Of a stretch of 64,000 nucleotides of DNA, positions 49,983-59,912 are shown one piece after another. The position numbers and the translations under genes are program-made. Below the pieces are notes generated by a model that worked only from the letters and a program-made list of their open reading frames with translations, had not been told where the DNA came from and ran no database searches. This stretch comes from Oceanobacillus senegalensis (GTDB lineage: Bacteria; Bacillota; Bacilli; Bacillales; Amphibacillaceae): the NCBI RefSeq assembly GCF_900176885.1, contig NZ_LT839648.1, positions 1,081,049-1,145,048 on the forward strand. Direction: 5' to 3'. Positions within the stretch are counted from its first letter, which is position 1. Each line of letters starts with the position of its first letter.

Positions 49983-50022
49983 TAAAAAAACTGACTCAAA
50001 TTTATTGAGTCAGTTTTTTTAG
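49983..50022. terminator. Bidirectional terminator between the 6S RNA region and rsfA
   Basis: AAAAAAACTGACTCAA and TTGAGTCAGTTTTTTT form a perfect stem with A and T runs on both sides, so it can work on either strand. Its right edge touches the rsfA stop. Confidence 0.88.
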
Positions 50023-50717
50023 TTCGAACTTTGAGCTACTTGCTCTAAATTACCGTTTTTATCCATTCGGAATGTTGGAGCTTTTATGGTGTCCTTATCA
50101 TCAAAAACGGTCATCTTTCTAGCTCTTTCCATAATCTGGATAAAGGTTTGGTAATCTTCTTTAATAGCATTCATTTCATCTTCGGTTTGTCCTAATTGTT
50201 TTTCTAAACTATTTATTTTTTCTTTTAACATGCTATTCTCTCTTTGCGTTTGCTCTAATGATGCTTTTGATTGATTAGAAGCGTAGTAGTCTTTCTTTAT
50301 TTCTTTTAAATATTGTATGACCATATCTAATGAAATAGCTGGTATTTCTGTTTGTTCTACCTTCTCTGGAAGGGTTATCCGTTCTTCATCAGATGGTAGT
50401 TCTTCAGAGGCAAATTCTTCAAAGTGTGCGCTAGATAGGACAGGAGCTATTGGTTTTCTAAACTGTCCTGATTTTCTTGCCATAGCACGCTTCTTTTCTT
50501 TTCTTTGCCTTTTTGCAAGGTCGATAGCACTATCGTATTTTTGTCTAACTTCTGCATTCCAGCGAAAACCGCAAGCTGCAGATGTTCGATTTAACTTGTC
50601 TCCAACCTCTTCAAAAGCATTTAGTTGTGTACTTCCTTCTCGAATATGTCTTAAAACCGTTTCAGCTAACAATAAATCATCTTCATGTGACCAAGCATCT
50701 TGTCTGACTTTAGCCAT
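50019..50717 (-). CDS. rsfA: RsfA-family transcription regulator
   Basis: Protein of 232 residues related to the prespore-specific regulator RsfA. The ATG at 50717 follows GGAG by nine bases; the TTG three codons upstream is too close. Residues about 4-55 form a Myb/SANT-like DNA-binding domain (RQDAWSHEDDLLLAETVLRH, TSAACGFRWNAEVRQ). A basic stretch (KRQRKEKKRAMARKSG) follows, and about 150-200 form a coiled coil (SMLKEKINSLEKQLGQTE). In B. subtilis rsfA lies elsewhere; here the tcdA-like gene usually found at this site is absent. Confidence 0.85.
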   Translation of the reverse strand: MAKVRQDAWSHEDDLLLAETVLRHIREGSTQLNAFEEVGDKLNRTSAACGFRWNAEVRQKYDSAIDLAKRQRKEKKRAMARKSGQFRKPIAPVLSSAHFEEFASEELPSDEERITLPEKVEQTEIPAISLDMVIQYLKEIKKDYYASNQSKASLEQTQRENSMLKEKINSLEKQLGQTEDEMNAIKEDYQTFIQIMERARKMTVFDDKDTIKAPTFRMDKNGNLEQVAQSSN

Positions 50718-50902
50718 TGTGTTCAACTCCTTTTCCTAGCAGCATAAACAATAGTTTCGTACAGATAGGTATTCTCTTTAACTTGATATAAGTTTAGTAG
50801 GAAATCTATCTGCCCTTGAAAAATGATAATCATCTATGGAAAATAGATTTCCTTCGATGATTGGTGTTACTTTTTAATTATTGTTACCAGGAAAAGTGAG
50901 TT

Positions 50903-52186
50903 TTATACCTTTTTTCTTTTCTGTTGATTAATTTTATCATAGACTTGTTTCAGGGCTTGTTCAAATTTACCAGATTCTTTTGGGGAGTAGTAGTGTTTGT
51001 TTTTTATAGAATCAGGCAAATATTGTTGAATCACCCATCCATTTTCCGAATTATGTGGATATAAGTAGTCAACTCCACGTCCTAGTTTTTGTGCACCTTG
51101 GTAGTGTGCATCCTTAAGGTGGGCTGGTATTTCTCCACCCTTACCACTACGAATGTCGGATAAAGCTGCATCTAGTGCCTTATAAGCTGAGTTGGACTTT
51201 GGCGATAAACATAATTCAATAATAGCAACACTAAGGGGAATACGAGCTTCAGGGAAACCTAAGCGTTCTGCTGCCTGAACAGCTGCAATGGCTCTAGGAC
51301 CTGCTTGTGGATTCGCTAAGCCGATATCTTCGTATGCCGTTACAATCATCCTTCTGGCTATACTGTCTAAATCACCAGCTTCGATTAACCTTCCAAGATA
51401 ATGCAGTGCAGCATCTACATCACTTCCGCGAATTGATTTTTGGAAGGCGGAGATCACGTCATAATGTGCATCACCATTCTTATCATGAGAAAAGCTTTTC
51501 TTTTGCATACATTCTTCAGCTATTTCAAGTGAAATCACCGTTTGATTGCTTGAATCAGATGGTGTAGATGATACAGCTAGTTCCAATCCATTTAAAGCTG
51601 ATCTTAAATCCCCACCTGAGGAATTTGCAAAATGCTCTAATGCCTCATCAGTAATATGTATATTTATGTTTCCATAGCCTTTTTCTTCATCATGAATGGC
51701 TCTGATAAGTGCATTTTTTATATTATCAATCGTAAGGCTATGTAATTCAAATAGATGGCACCGGCTACGAATAGCAGGATTTATGGCATGATATGGATTA
51801 CTAGTCGTACAGCCAATCAAGGTTACTAGATTACTTTCTAAATGAGGTAAGAGAAAATCCTGTTTTGCTTTATCCAGACGATGAACCTCATCCAGTATAA
51901 GTACAATGTTTCCACGCATTTTCGCTTCTTCAACAACGATTTCCATGTCTTTCTTTTTATCAGTGACTGCATTAAGCAATTTAATGGGCAACCCCAAACT
52001 CTTCCCTAAGGCATTGGCCATTGATGTTTTCCCTGTACCTGGTGGTCCAAATAAAATCATGGAAGATAGTTTTTCTGCTTTAATCATGCGATTTAATATT
52101 TTTCCCTCTCCAACAAGATGTTCTTGACCAATAATTTCATCAATATGTGTAGGTCGCATTCGAAAAGCTAATGGTTCTTGTTTCAT
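50903..52186 (-). CDS. rarA: Replication-associated recombination ATPase RarA
   Basis: AAA+ ATPase of the clamp-loader type (MgsA/WRNIP1) that acts at stalled forks. The ATG at 52186 (427 residues) has AAGGACGGAG upstream; the reading from 52234 adds 16 unusual residues. Walker A GPPGTGKTS is at about 47-55, Walker B is LILDEVHRL, and IGCTTSNPYHAINPAIRSRC is the sensor region. The C-terminal tetramerisation domain includes RLGFPEARIPLSVAIIELC. It is divergent from cymR. Confidence 0.96.
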   Translation of the reverse strand: MKQEPLAFRMRPTHIDEIIGQEHLVGEGKILNRMIKAEKLSSMILFGPPGTGKTSMANALGKSLGLPIKLLNAVTDKKKDMEIVVEEAKMRGNIVLILDEVHRLDKAKQDFLLPHLESNLVTLIGCTTSNPYHAINPAIRSRCHLFELHSLTIDNIKNALIRAIHDEEKGYGNINIHITDEALEHFANSSGGDLRSALNGLELAVSSTPSDSSNQTVISLEIAEECMQKKSFSHDKNGDAHYDVISAFQKSIRGSDVDAALHYLGRLIEAGDLDSIARRMIVTAYEDIGLANPQAGPRAIAAVQAAERLGFPEARIPLSVAIIELCLSPKSNSAYKALDAALSDIRSGKGGEIPAHLKDAHYQGAQKLGRGVDYLYPHNSENGWVIQQYLPDSIKNKHYYSPKESGKFEQALKQVYDKINQQKRKKV

Positions 52187-52393
52187 TTTCTCCGTCCTTT
52201 GTATATGATATTTTAGTATAAAGCTTAATTCCAATTCGGGTGAAATGCAAGGAACAAGTCATTCATGATATAATATCATGTACTGCTAAATGAAATAAAT
52301 CTAATTCTCACATGCAAATGACATAAGACGATAACATTCAACTGAAAATATAATAAAGAATCGAAAATAAAAACTACTGAGGTGACAAACAAT

Positions 52394-52813
52394 ATGAAAA
52401 TTTCAACCAAAGGAAGATACGGTTTAACGATAATGATTGATTTAGCAAAAAAAGAAGGGAATGGACCAACATCGCTAAAATCAATTGCTAAGGATAATGA
52501 TTTATCCGAACACTATTTAGAGCAACTGGCATCACCATTAAGAAATGCAGGTCTCATAAAAAGCATTCGTGGTGCTTACGGTGGTTACGTATTAGCAAAA
52601 AATGCGAAGGAAATAAAAGCAGGTGATATTATACGTGTATTAGAGGGTCCTATCACCATTGTTGAAGGGATAGAGGATGAGCAACCAGCCCAGCAAGAAT
52701 TATGGGGTAGAATACGAGATGCAATTAAAGGTGTATTAGATCGAACCACTTTAGAAGACTTAAAAAATCACGATGACGGCGAAAAACAACAAGCTTATAT
52801 GTTTTATATTTAG
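52394..52813 (+). CDS. cymR: Rrf2-family cysteine metabolism repressor CymR
   Basis: Represses sulfur-assimilation and cystine-uptake genes, with CysK as co-regulator in B. subtilis. The ATG at 52394 (139 residues) gives the family start MKISTKGRYGLTIMIDLA; GTG at 52382 overlaps the binding site. The winged helix includes LKSIAKDNDLSEHYLEQL and RGAYGGYVLAKN. The protein has no cysteine, so it is not an iron-sulfur sensor like IscR. It directly precedes a cysteine desulfurase gene. Confidence 0.95.
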   Translation: MKISTKGRYGLTIMIDLAKKEGNGPTSLKSIAKDNDLSEHYLEQLASPLRNAGLIKSIRGAYGGYVLAKNAKEIKAGDIIRVLEGPITIVEGIEDEQPAQQELWGRIRDAIKGVLDRTTLEDLKNHDDGEKQQAYMFYI

Positions 52814-52842
52814 TAGTAATGGACAGAAAGGAATCTGTGAGT

Positions 52843-53985
52843 ATGGAAGCAATTTACTTGGATCATGCAGCAACAACGCCAATTGAAAAAGAAGTACTGG
52901 AAGCTATGTATCCGATTTATGAGCAAACATTCGGTAATCCATCTAGTGTACATTCATTTGGTAGAAAAGCTAGACGTGTTTTAGATGAAGCTAGACGTGT
53001 AATGGCTAAAAGTATCAACGCAAATGAAAAAGAAATTACCTTTACCAGTGGTGGAACGGAAGCGGATAACTTAGCTTTAATCGGAACAGCTCTTGCCAAT
53101 AAGGAACGAGGTAAACATATAATAACAACAGTTATGGAGCATCATGCTACACTTCATACTGCAGAGTATTTGGAAAAACAGGGGTTTGATGTAACTTATT
53201 TGCCCGTATACGAGGATGGTATGATACGTGTAGATGACTTAAAACAAGCATTGCGAGATGATACCATACTAGTTTCGATTATGTATGTAAACAATGAAAC
53301 TGGAATGGTTCAACCTATTGAACAAATTGGGGAAATCTTATTTAATCATCCAGCATTTTTCCATACTGATGCTGTCCAGGCTTATGGTTTATTAGATATT
53401 AATGTAAAGGAGCTGGGAATTGATTTATTATCCGTATCCTCTCACAAAATTTATGGGCCAAAAGGGGTCGGCTTCCTATATGTGAAGGAAGGGGTTCCTA
53501 TTCAAACATTACAATTTGGGGGAGAACAGGAGAGAAAACGGCGTCCTGGTACAGAGAATGTAGTTAGTATAGTCGGTTTCCAAAAAGCGGTCGAACTTTC
53601 AATGGAACGTAAAGAGGAACGTAATCAACAGTATAAAATGTTTAAAAATTTGTTTTTACAAGTGCTTCGGGAAAATGGAGTAACCTTTACTATAAATGGT
53701 GATCCTGATTCACAAATTGCTTCTATTGTAAACCTGAGCTTCCCTGGTGCGAATGTTGAACAATTGTTAACCAATTTTGACCTAGATGGTATTGCTGCTT
53801 CAAGTGGAAGTGCTTGTACGGCGGGAAGTGTGGAGCCTTCACATGTATTAACAGCCATGTTTGGAGAAAATAACCCATGTACAACAAATTCTATTCGATT
53901 CAGCTTTGGAAACTTTAATACTACTGAAAACGTAAAAGAAGCAGCAAATCGTATTGCAAAAATAGTAAAACGGTTAACCTCGTAA
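52843..53985 (+). CDS. yrvO: Cysteine desulfurase (IscS/NifS type)
   Basis: PLP enzyme that takes sulfur from cysteine, here most likely for tRNA thiolation with MnmA. I take ATG 52843 (380 residues, starting MEAIYLDHAATTP); GTG at 52837, closer to AAAGGA, is an alternative. Key segments are TSGGTEADNLAL, HTDAVQAYG, the PLP lysine in SVSSHKIYGPKG, and the persulfide cysteine in SSGSACTAGS. The mnmA gene follows after 35 bases, the standard pairing in Bacillus, where the enzyme is YrvO. Confidence 0.95.
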   Translation: MEAIYLDHAATTPIEKEVLEAMYPIYEQTFGNPSSVHSFGRKARRVLDEARRVMAKSINANEKEITFTSGGTEADNLALIGTALANKERGKHIITTVMEHHATLHTAEYLEKQGFDVTYLPVYEDGMIRVDDLKQALRDDTILVSIMYVNNETGMVQPIEQIGEILFNHPAFFHTDAVQAYGLLDINVKELGIDLLSVSSHKIYGPKGVGFLYVKEGVPIQTLQFGGEQERKRRPGTENVVSIVGFQKAVELSMERKEERNQQYKMFKNLFLQVLRENGVTFTINGDPDSQIASIVNLSFPGANVEQLLTNFDLDGIAASSGSACTAGSVEPSHVLTAMFGENNPCTTNSIRFSFGNFNTTENVKEAANRIAKIVKRLTS

Positions 53986-54014
53986 GGATACTGAAATCAT
54001 AAAAAGGAATGTGA

Positions 54015-55133
<1,119 letters not shown>

Positions 55134-55158
55134 GGGTACACTTAAAAGGAGTTATACG

Positions 55159-55830
55159 ATGGATAAAAATACAAAGGGAATTAAATTTCTAGAGGAGCAA
55201 AAATACGAGGAAGCTGCGAAGCTCTTTAATGAGGTAATAGAAGAAAATCCTAATGATCCATTAGGGTATATTAATTTCGGGAATTTGCTATTACACCTTA
55301 AAGAGTATAAAAAAGCTGAGCGTTTCTTTAATCGAGCAATTGAATTAGATGAAAAAGCGGCTACTGCCTATTACGGATTAGGGAATCTATTTTTCGAACT
55401 GGAAAATTTTAAAAATGCTGCAACACACTTTCAGCAGGCAATTCAACTTGGTTTGGATGAAGCAGACGTTTATTTCATGCTTGGTCTTACATTTGTTAAT
55501 GAGGAGCAATTTAAGTTGGCTCTTCCATACCTATTGAGAGCTACAGAACTAGCACCGAATGATGAAGAAATGCTATTTCAGTATGGACTATCTTTGGCAC
55601 AAAGTGGTACGTTAAAAGATGCAAAGGATATATTTATAAAAGTACTCCATAAAAATGAAAATCATGCAGATGCATGTTATAACTTAGGGGTAATTGAATT
55701 GTATGAAGAGAACGTCAATGAGGCACTTGAGCAATTTAATAAAGCATTAAAGATTCAACCAGATCATTTGTTAGCTATCAATGGAAAGAAAAATATTGAA
55801 AAGTTATTAGAAGAGAACACGGAAGAATAG
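55159..55830 (+). CDS. yrrB: TPR-repeat protein (YrrB-like)
   Basis: A soluble protein of 223 residues made almost entirely of six tetratricopeptide repeats (for example AAKLFNEVIEENPNDPLGY, AERFFNRAIELDEKAATAY, ALEQFNKALKIQPDHLLAI). Such proteins act as binding scaffolds; the partner is unknown. The ATG at 55159 follows AAAGGAG, whereas the reading from 55105 runs into mnmA. The position between mnmA and recD2 is that of B. subtilis yrrB. Confidence 0.9.
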   Translation: MDKNTKGIKFLEEQKYEEAAKLFNEVIEENPNDPLGYINFGNLLLHLKEYKKAERFFNRAIELDEKAATAYYGLGNLFFELENFKNAATHFQQAIQLGLDEADVYFMLGLTFVNEEQFKLALPYLLRATELAPNDEEMLFQYGLSLAQSGTLKDAKDIFIKVLHKNENHADACYNLGVIELYEENVNEALEQFNKALKIQPDHLLAINGKKNIEKLLEENTEE

Positions 55831-55843
55831 TGAGGTTTTAATC

Positions 55844-58204
55844 ATGGGAAACGTTCAGCAAATAGAAGAAAAAAAGTATATAAAGGGAGAATTGTTATAT
55901 ACAATCTTTCACAATGAAGCTGAACATTTTTCCATTGCAAAGGTAAAGGTTCAAGAAACAAATGAGGACTTTAAAGAAAAGGACGTGGTAGTAAAAGGAT
56001 ATTTTTCTAATTTACAAGAAAAAACTACCTACTATTTTTATGGAGAATTTGAGCGTCATGTGAAGTTTGGCTTACAGTATAAGGTTTTATCTTATCAGAC
56101 CTATATTCCAGATACAAAAGAGGGCCTAGTATCTTATCTTTCTAGTGATTTGTTTTATGGTATCGGTAAGAAATTAGCAAAACGTATAATAGATAACTTG
56201 GGTGAGAATGCCGTATCTAAAATCCTAGACCAGCCCGACTGCTTAAAAAAAGTACCTGGTTTAAAGAAGGAAATTCGTGAAAAATTAGCTCAAACTCTTC
56301 AAGAAAATCAAGGATTTGAACACGTAGTCGTGAAATTATCTCAATATAATATTGGTTTAAAAATGTCCCAGAAAATTTATGAAGTTTATAAAGACGAATC
56401 GATTAATAAATTAGAAGAAGATCCATATCAATTTGTATTTGATATTGACGGATTTGGATTTCAAACAGCCGATGGGATTGCTAAACAAAATGATCTTCCC
56501 ATGTCACATCCCAATCGAATTGGAGCCGGTTGTATTTACGTACTGCAAAAGAGTGTTCAAGACGGTCATGTATTTCTTCCAATAGATTATTGTGTTAATG
56601 AGGTTATAAACTTACTAACTGTTCATCACGAACTAACCCCATCTGTCATTGTAGATAGACTAGAAGAATTAAATACGGAGAAAAAAGTTATTATTTACGA
56701 TGGTAATATCTATTTGCCGTCCTTATATTATGCGGAAGACGGCTTTTCTTCCCATTTAGATCGCATAATTCAAAAGAATGTGGATAATGAGATTGATATT
56801 GCTGAATTAATGAAGATTATTGGAGAAATAGAAGAAGAAGAGATATTAAGCTATGGTAAAGAACAATTTGAAGCAATTCACCAAGCTATTCATTCTAAAT
56901 TAATGATTTTAACAGGTGGACCCGGGACAGGGAAAACAACAGTAATTAAAGGAATCATTAAAGCCTATGCTTCTAATTATGATCTTTCATTAGATCAAAA
57001 AGATTATAAAAGTAAATCAGATTTTCCATTTGTTTTGGCTGCCCCAACCGGACGCGCTGCTAAACGATTAACGGAATCAACTGGATTACCTGCCTCTACC
57101 ATTCATAGATTATTAGGATGGAATGGCAATAATGGTTTTGATAAGGACGAACATGAGCAATTGGATGGAAAGTTTTTAATTGTCGATGAGTTTTCTATGG
57201 TTGATATTTGGTTAGCGAATAGTTTATTTAAAGCAATTCCAGACGATATGCAAGTTTTATTAGTAGGTGATGAGGATCAACTTCCATCTGTCGGACCTGG
57301 TCAAGTTTTATCTGACCTACTAATGAGCGGTGCGATACCTTCAGTAAGTTTAAGTGAAGTTTATCGTCAAAAAGAAGGATCTAAAATTATTCAGTTAGCA
57401 CATGAAATTAAAAATGACACATGTACTGCTGAATCTTTAAAGAATGCTACAGACTTCAGTTTTATTAATTGTCATGAACATCAAATGATTGATGCCATAA
57501 CAACTATATTTGAAAGGGCAAAAGATAAAGGCATTGATTTACGAGAAATGCAGGTATTGGCTCCAATGTATCGCACACAGGCAGGAATAACAGAGATTAA
57601 CAAACACTTACAGCAATTAGTAAATCCTAAGTCTAAGGGAAGACGGGAAGTAAAGGCCAATGATGTTATATTCCGAGTAGGAGATAAGGTTATTCAATTA
57701 GTAAATCAACCTGAAGATGGTGTTTATAATGGAGATATTGGTGAAATTGTAGCCATTTTTAAAGAGAATGAAAATATGGAGAATGAAGAACAAATCGTGA
57801 TTTCGTTTGATGATAAAGAGATTGCATACATGCGCAAAGAGTATGTTAATTTTATGCATGCTTACTGTATCTCTATTCATAAGTCACAGGGGAGTGAATT
57901 TCCGATTGTCATTCTTCCGGTTATTTCAGCATATCATCGTATGCTCCGGAAAAATTTGTTATATACTGCGATTACAAGAAGTAAAGATTCTTTAATCATT
58001 TGTGGGGAAAAGAATGCCTTTTTTAAAGGAATCAGTACGATGGATACAAATAAACGTCATACTACCTTGAGAGAACAGCTAAACCGAAAAATTAAATTAT
58101 CCGAAAATGATGAAATACAGTCTGAGAGTGAAGAGGTAGAAATAAAGGGAATGGAAACAAGTGAGGAAACAGAATCACTCTCACCTTATGATTTTATGGA
58201 ATAA
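55844..58204 (+). CDS. recD2: ATP-dependent DNA helicase RecD2
   Basis: Superfamily 1B 5'-3' helicase of the RecD2 type, with roles in repair and fork progression without RecBC. The 786 residues include an N-terminal OB region, helix-hairpin-helix segments (YGIGKKLAKRI, IDGFGFQTADGIA), Walker A GGPGTGKTTVI at about 363-373, VLAAPTGRAAKRL, VDEFSMVD (Walker B) and the C-terminal UvrD-like IHKSQGSEFPIVILP with YTAITRSKD. The long N-terminal part separates it from the shorter RecD of RecBCD. Confidence 0.96.
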   Translation: MGNVQQIEEKKYIKGELLYTIFHNEAEHFSIAKVKVQETNEDFKEKDVVVKGYFSNLQEKTTYYFYGEFERHVKFGLQYKVLSYQTYIPDTKEGLVSYLSSDLFYGIGKKLAKRIIDNLGENAVSKILDQPDCLKKVPGLKKEIREKLAQTLQENQGFEHVVVKLSQYNIGLKMSQKIYEVYKDESINKLEEDPYQFVFDIDGFGFQTADGIAKQNDLPMSHPNRIGAGCIYVLQKSVQDGHVFLPIDYCVNEVINLLTVHHELTPSVIVDRLEELNTEKKVIIYDGNIYLPSLYYAEDGFSSHLDRIIQKNVDNEIDIAELMKIIGEIEEEEILSYGKEQFEAIHQAIHSKLMILTGGPGTGKTTVIKGIIKAYASNYDLSLDQKDYKSKSDFPFVLAAPTGRAAKRLTESTGLPASTIHRLLGWNGNNGFDKDEHEQLDGKFLIVDEFSMVDIWLANSLFKAIPDDMQVLLVGDEDQLPSVGPGQVLSDLLMSGAIPSVSLSEVYRQKEGSKIIQLAHEIKNDTCTAESLKNATDFSFINCHEHQMIDAITTIFERAKDKGIDLREMQVLAPMYRTQAGITEINKHLQQLVNPKSKGRREVKANDVIFRVGDKVIQLVNQPEDGVYNGDIGEIVAIFKENENMENEEQIVISFDDKEIAYMRKEYVNFMHAYCISIHKSQGSEFPIVILPVISAYHRMLRKNLLYTAITRSKDSLIICGEKNAFFKGISTMDTNKRHTTLREQLNRKIKLSENDEIQSESEEVEIKGMETSEETESLSPYDFME

Positions 58205-58282
58205 TTTCCATATTTATGTATATTTTAGAATCTTTCGGGCAAGCCTACCATTGTAAAGTTTTCTAAGAACGAGGTGTTAGAT

Positions 58283-58474
58283 ATGGTAATGCGTTGCCCG
58301 AATTGTAATGGAAAAGATATTGGGAAAATTGGTTCACAAAATTATTACTGTTGGACATGTTTTATTGAAATGACTGTAGTTAACAATGAGTTAGCTGTCC
58401 ATCAAATAGAAGCAGATGGTAGTTTAAGCTCTTTGAACGATTTATTTTCCGATGAGGAACTAAAGTTACAATAA
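58283..58474 (+). CDS. Small zinc-ribbon protein, function unknown
   Basis: A 63-residue soluble protein starting at ATG 58283; a GTG at 58274 is in frame but overlaps the GAGG site. RCPNCNGKDIGKIGSQNYYC with CWTC provides two CxxC pairs, the usual zinc-ribbon arrangement, and the C-terminus is acidic (SLNDLFSDEELKLQ). Comparable small proteins occur between recD2 and the permease gene in related Bacillaceae. Its gap to the next gene contains an inverted repeat. Confidence 0.75.
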   Translation: MVMRCPNCNGKDIGKIGSQNYYCWTCFIEMTVVNNELAVHQIEADGSLSSLNDLFSDEELKLQ

Positions 58475-58513
58475 CCTTCCTTCGCATTAAACTAGTTACT
58501 AGGGAGGGTTATT
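58470..58513 (+). promoter_or_regulatory. Inverted repeat that covers the permease gene's ribosome binding site
   Basis: AATAACCTTCCTT (58470-58482) pairs with AGGGAGGGTTATT (58501-58513) at 12 or 13 positions, allowing G-U, across an 18-base loop. The right arm contains AGGGAGG and ends directly before the ATG. The design matches 27450-27494. Confidence 0.5.
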
Positions 58514-59587
58514 ATGTTTCGGAATGAAAAGCGCATGACGATTATTTATTGGCTGATTCTTGGTATATTATTATTTTTATCTGTGTATTTACTTGTAAAA
58601 ACCTTTCCATACTATGCGGTAGTTTTTGCATTTCTGTGGAAACTATTGACCCCATTTTTAATCGCATGCCTCATTGCTTATTTGTTATATCCAGTTATAG
58701 AAAAATTGCATCAATATAATATCCCTAGAGGTCTAGCTATTTTATTCATTTACCTATTATTTTTCGGTGGGGTCGGTTATCTAGTTTATCGTGTTTATCC
58801 AGCACTAGTTCAACAATTGCGTGATTTAACGGATAACTTTCCGGTGTTTGTGCAAACCTATCAAAGTATTATATACAGCTTGTATGAGTATACATCTTTT
58901 ATGCCGGAAACAGTACATGATAAAATGGATGAATTCTTTATTGGCTTAGAAAGTTCCCTTAATCAAATATTATTCAAGCTTCTCAGTGGATTTACTAGAA
59001 TATTTGATATGATTATTACCATTACAGTAATTCCAGTACTTGTATTTTATTTTCTAAAAGACTTTGATAAAATAAAAACTTCTATAAATCGGTTTATTCC
59101 AAAAAAATATAGGGAAAAAACCAGTAAAATGATTCATGCAATAGATGATAGCCTTGGAGACTATATACGTGGACAATTGATTGTCTGTGTATTTGTTGGT
59201 TTGACGGCATTAATTTTATTTAAATTTCTTAAATTAGAATATGCACTATTATTAGCTATCATTATGGGTATTACTAATATCATTCCATATTTTGGTCCAA
59301 TTATTGGGGCGATACCGGCAATAGTTATATCGTTTACAACAACCAATTCGATAAAAATGGTTATATTTGTTTCTATTGGAATTTTTGTTATTCAGGTTAT
59401 AGAAGGTAATCTTCTATCTCCTTATATTGTAGGAAAAAGTGTTGCCATTCACCCAGTTGCGATTATTTTTGTATTATTATTAGGGGGCCAATTATTTGGT
59501 GTGATAGGGATGATTTTAGCAGTCCCCGTACTATCAATAATTAAGGTGGTTATGAATCATATCTTAGCCTTTCCAGCTAGGCGTTGA
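58514..59587 (+). CDS. yrrI: AI-2E-family (PerM-type) membrane permease
   Basis: A 357-residue membrane protein with about eight hydrophobic segments and the family features VIPVLVFYFLKDFDKIK, SLGDYIRGQLIVC, GITNIIPYFGPIIGAIPA and EGNLLSPYIVGKSVAIHP. The family was named for a proposed autoinducer-2 exporter; many members have other or unknown roles, including sodium/proton exchange. It lies before alaS as in B. subtilis (YrrI). The stop codon lies inside the -35 of the alaS promoter. Confidence 0.9.
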   Translation: MFRNEKRMTIIYWLILGILLFLSVYLLVKTFPYYAVVFAFLWKLLTPFLIACLIAYLLYPVIEKLHQYNIPRGLAILFIYLLFFGGVGYLVYRVYPALVQQLRDLTDNFPVFVQTYQSIIYSLYEYTSFMPETVHDKMDEFFIGLESSLNQILFKLLSGFTRIFDMIITITVIPVLVFYFLKDFDKIKTSINRFIPKKYREKTSKMIHAIDDSLGDYIRGQLIVCVFVGLTALILFKFLKLEYALLLAIIMGITNIIPYFGPIIGAIPAIVISFTTTNSIKMVIFVSIGIFVIQVIEGNLLSPYIVGKSVAIHPVAIIFVLLLGGQLFGVIGMILAVPVLSIIKVVMNHILAFPARR

Positions 59588-59612
59588 CAACGGCTTTGAA
59601 GTTTTTTATACT
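59584..59612 (+). promoter_or_regulatory. Strong sigma-A promoter for the alaS leader
   Basis: TTGACA and TATACT are exactly 17 bases apart. TTGACA contains the stop codon of the permease gene. Confidence 0.72.
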
Positions 59613-59644
59613 CAAAATATGGAAAAGTGTATATCATAAATAAA

Positions 59645-59878
59645 ATGTTGATAGTGATAAGTACATGTTAATTTAGGTTCGAAAGAGAGGGATTTCCATT
59701 AGGCTGAAAGAAATCCGAATCTAATTTCATGGAAAGCTACACTGGAGTGCGGTTAATACCCGCCGGTTTTCAGACCGTTAACATGGATTAAAGTGGTGAA
59801 TGGTTATGTCATTCATTATTAGGGTGGTACCGCGAATAATCTCGTCCCTGCATCAAGCAGAGAGGAGATTTTTTTAGT
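59645..59878 (+). promoter_or_regulatory. T-box leader of alaS (alanine-specific)
   Basis: AGGGTGGTACCGCG at 59821-59834 is the antiterminator sequence. It is followed by a terminator with arms AATCTCGTCCCTGC and GCAGAGAGGAGATT and seven T. Stem I contains GAAAGAGAGGG and AGGCTGAAAG. In the specifier loop GGAAA-GCT-ACACTGGAGT gives an Ala codon, GCT, at 59736-59738, followed by A as expected. Confidence 0.93.
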
Positions 59879-59912
59879 TTTCATAGCAGCTTAAGAAAAA
59901 GGAGGGCTTTAT

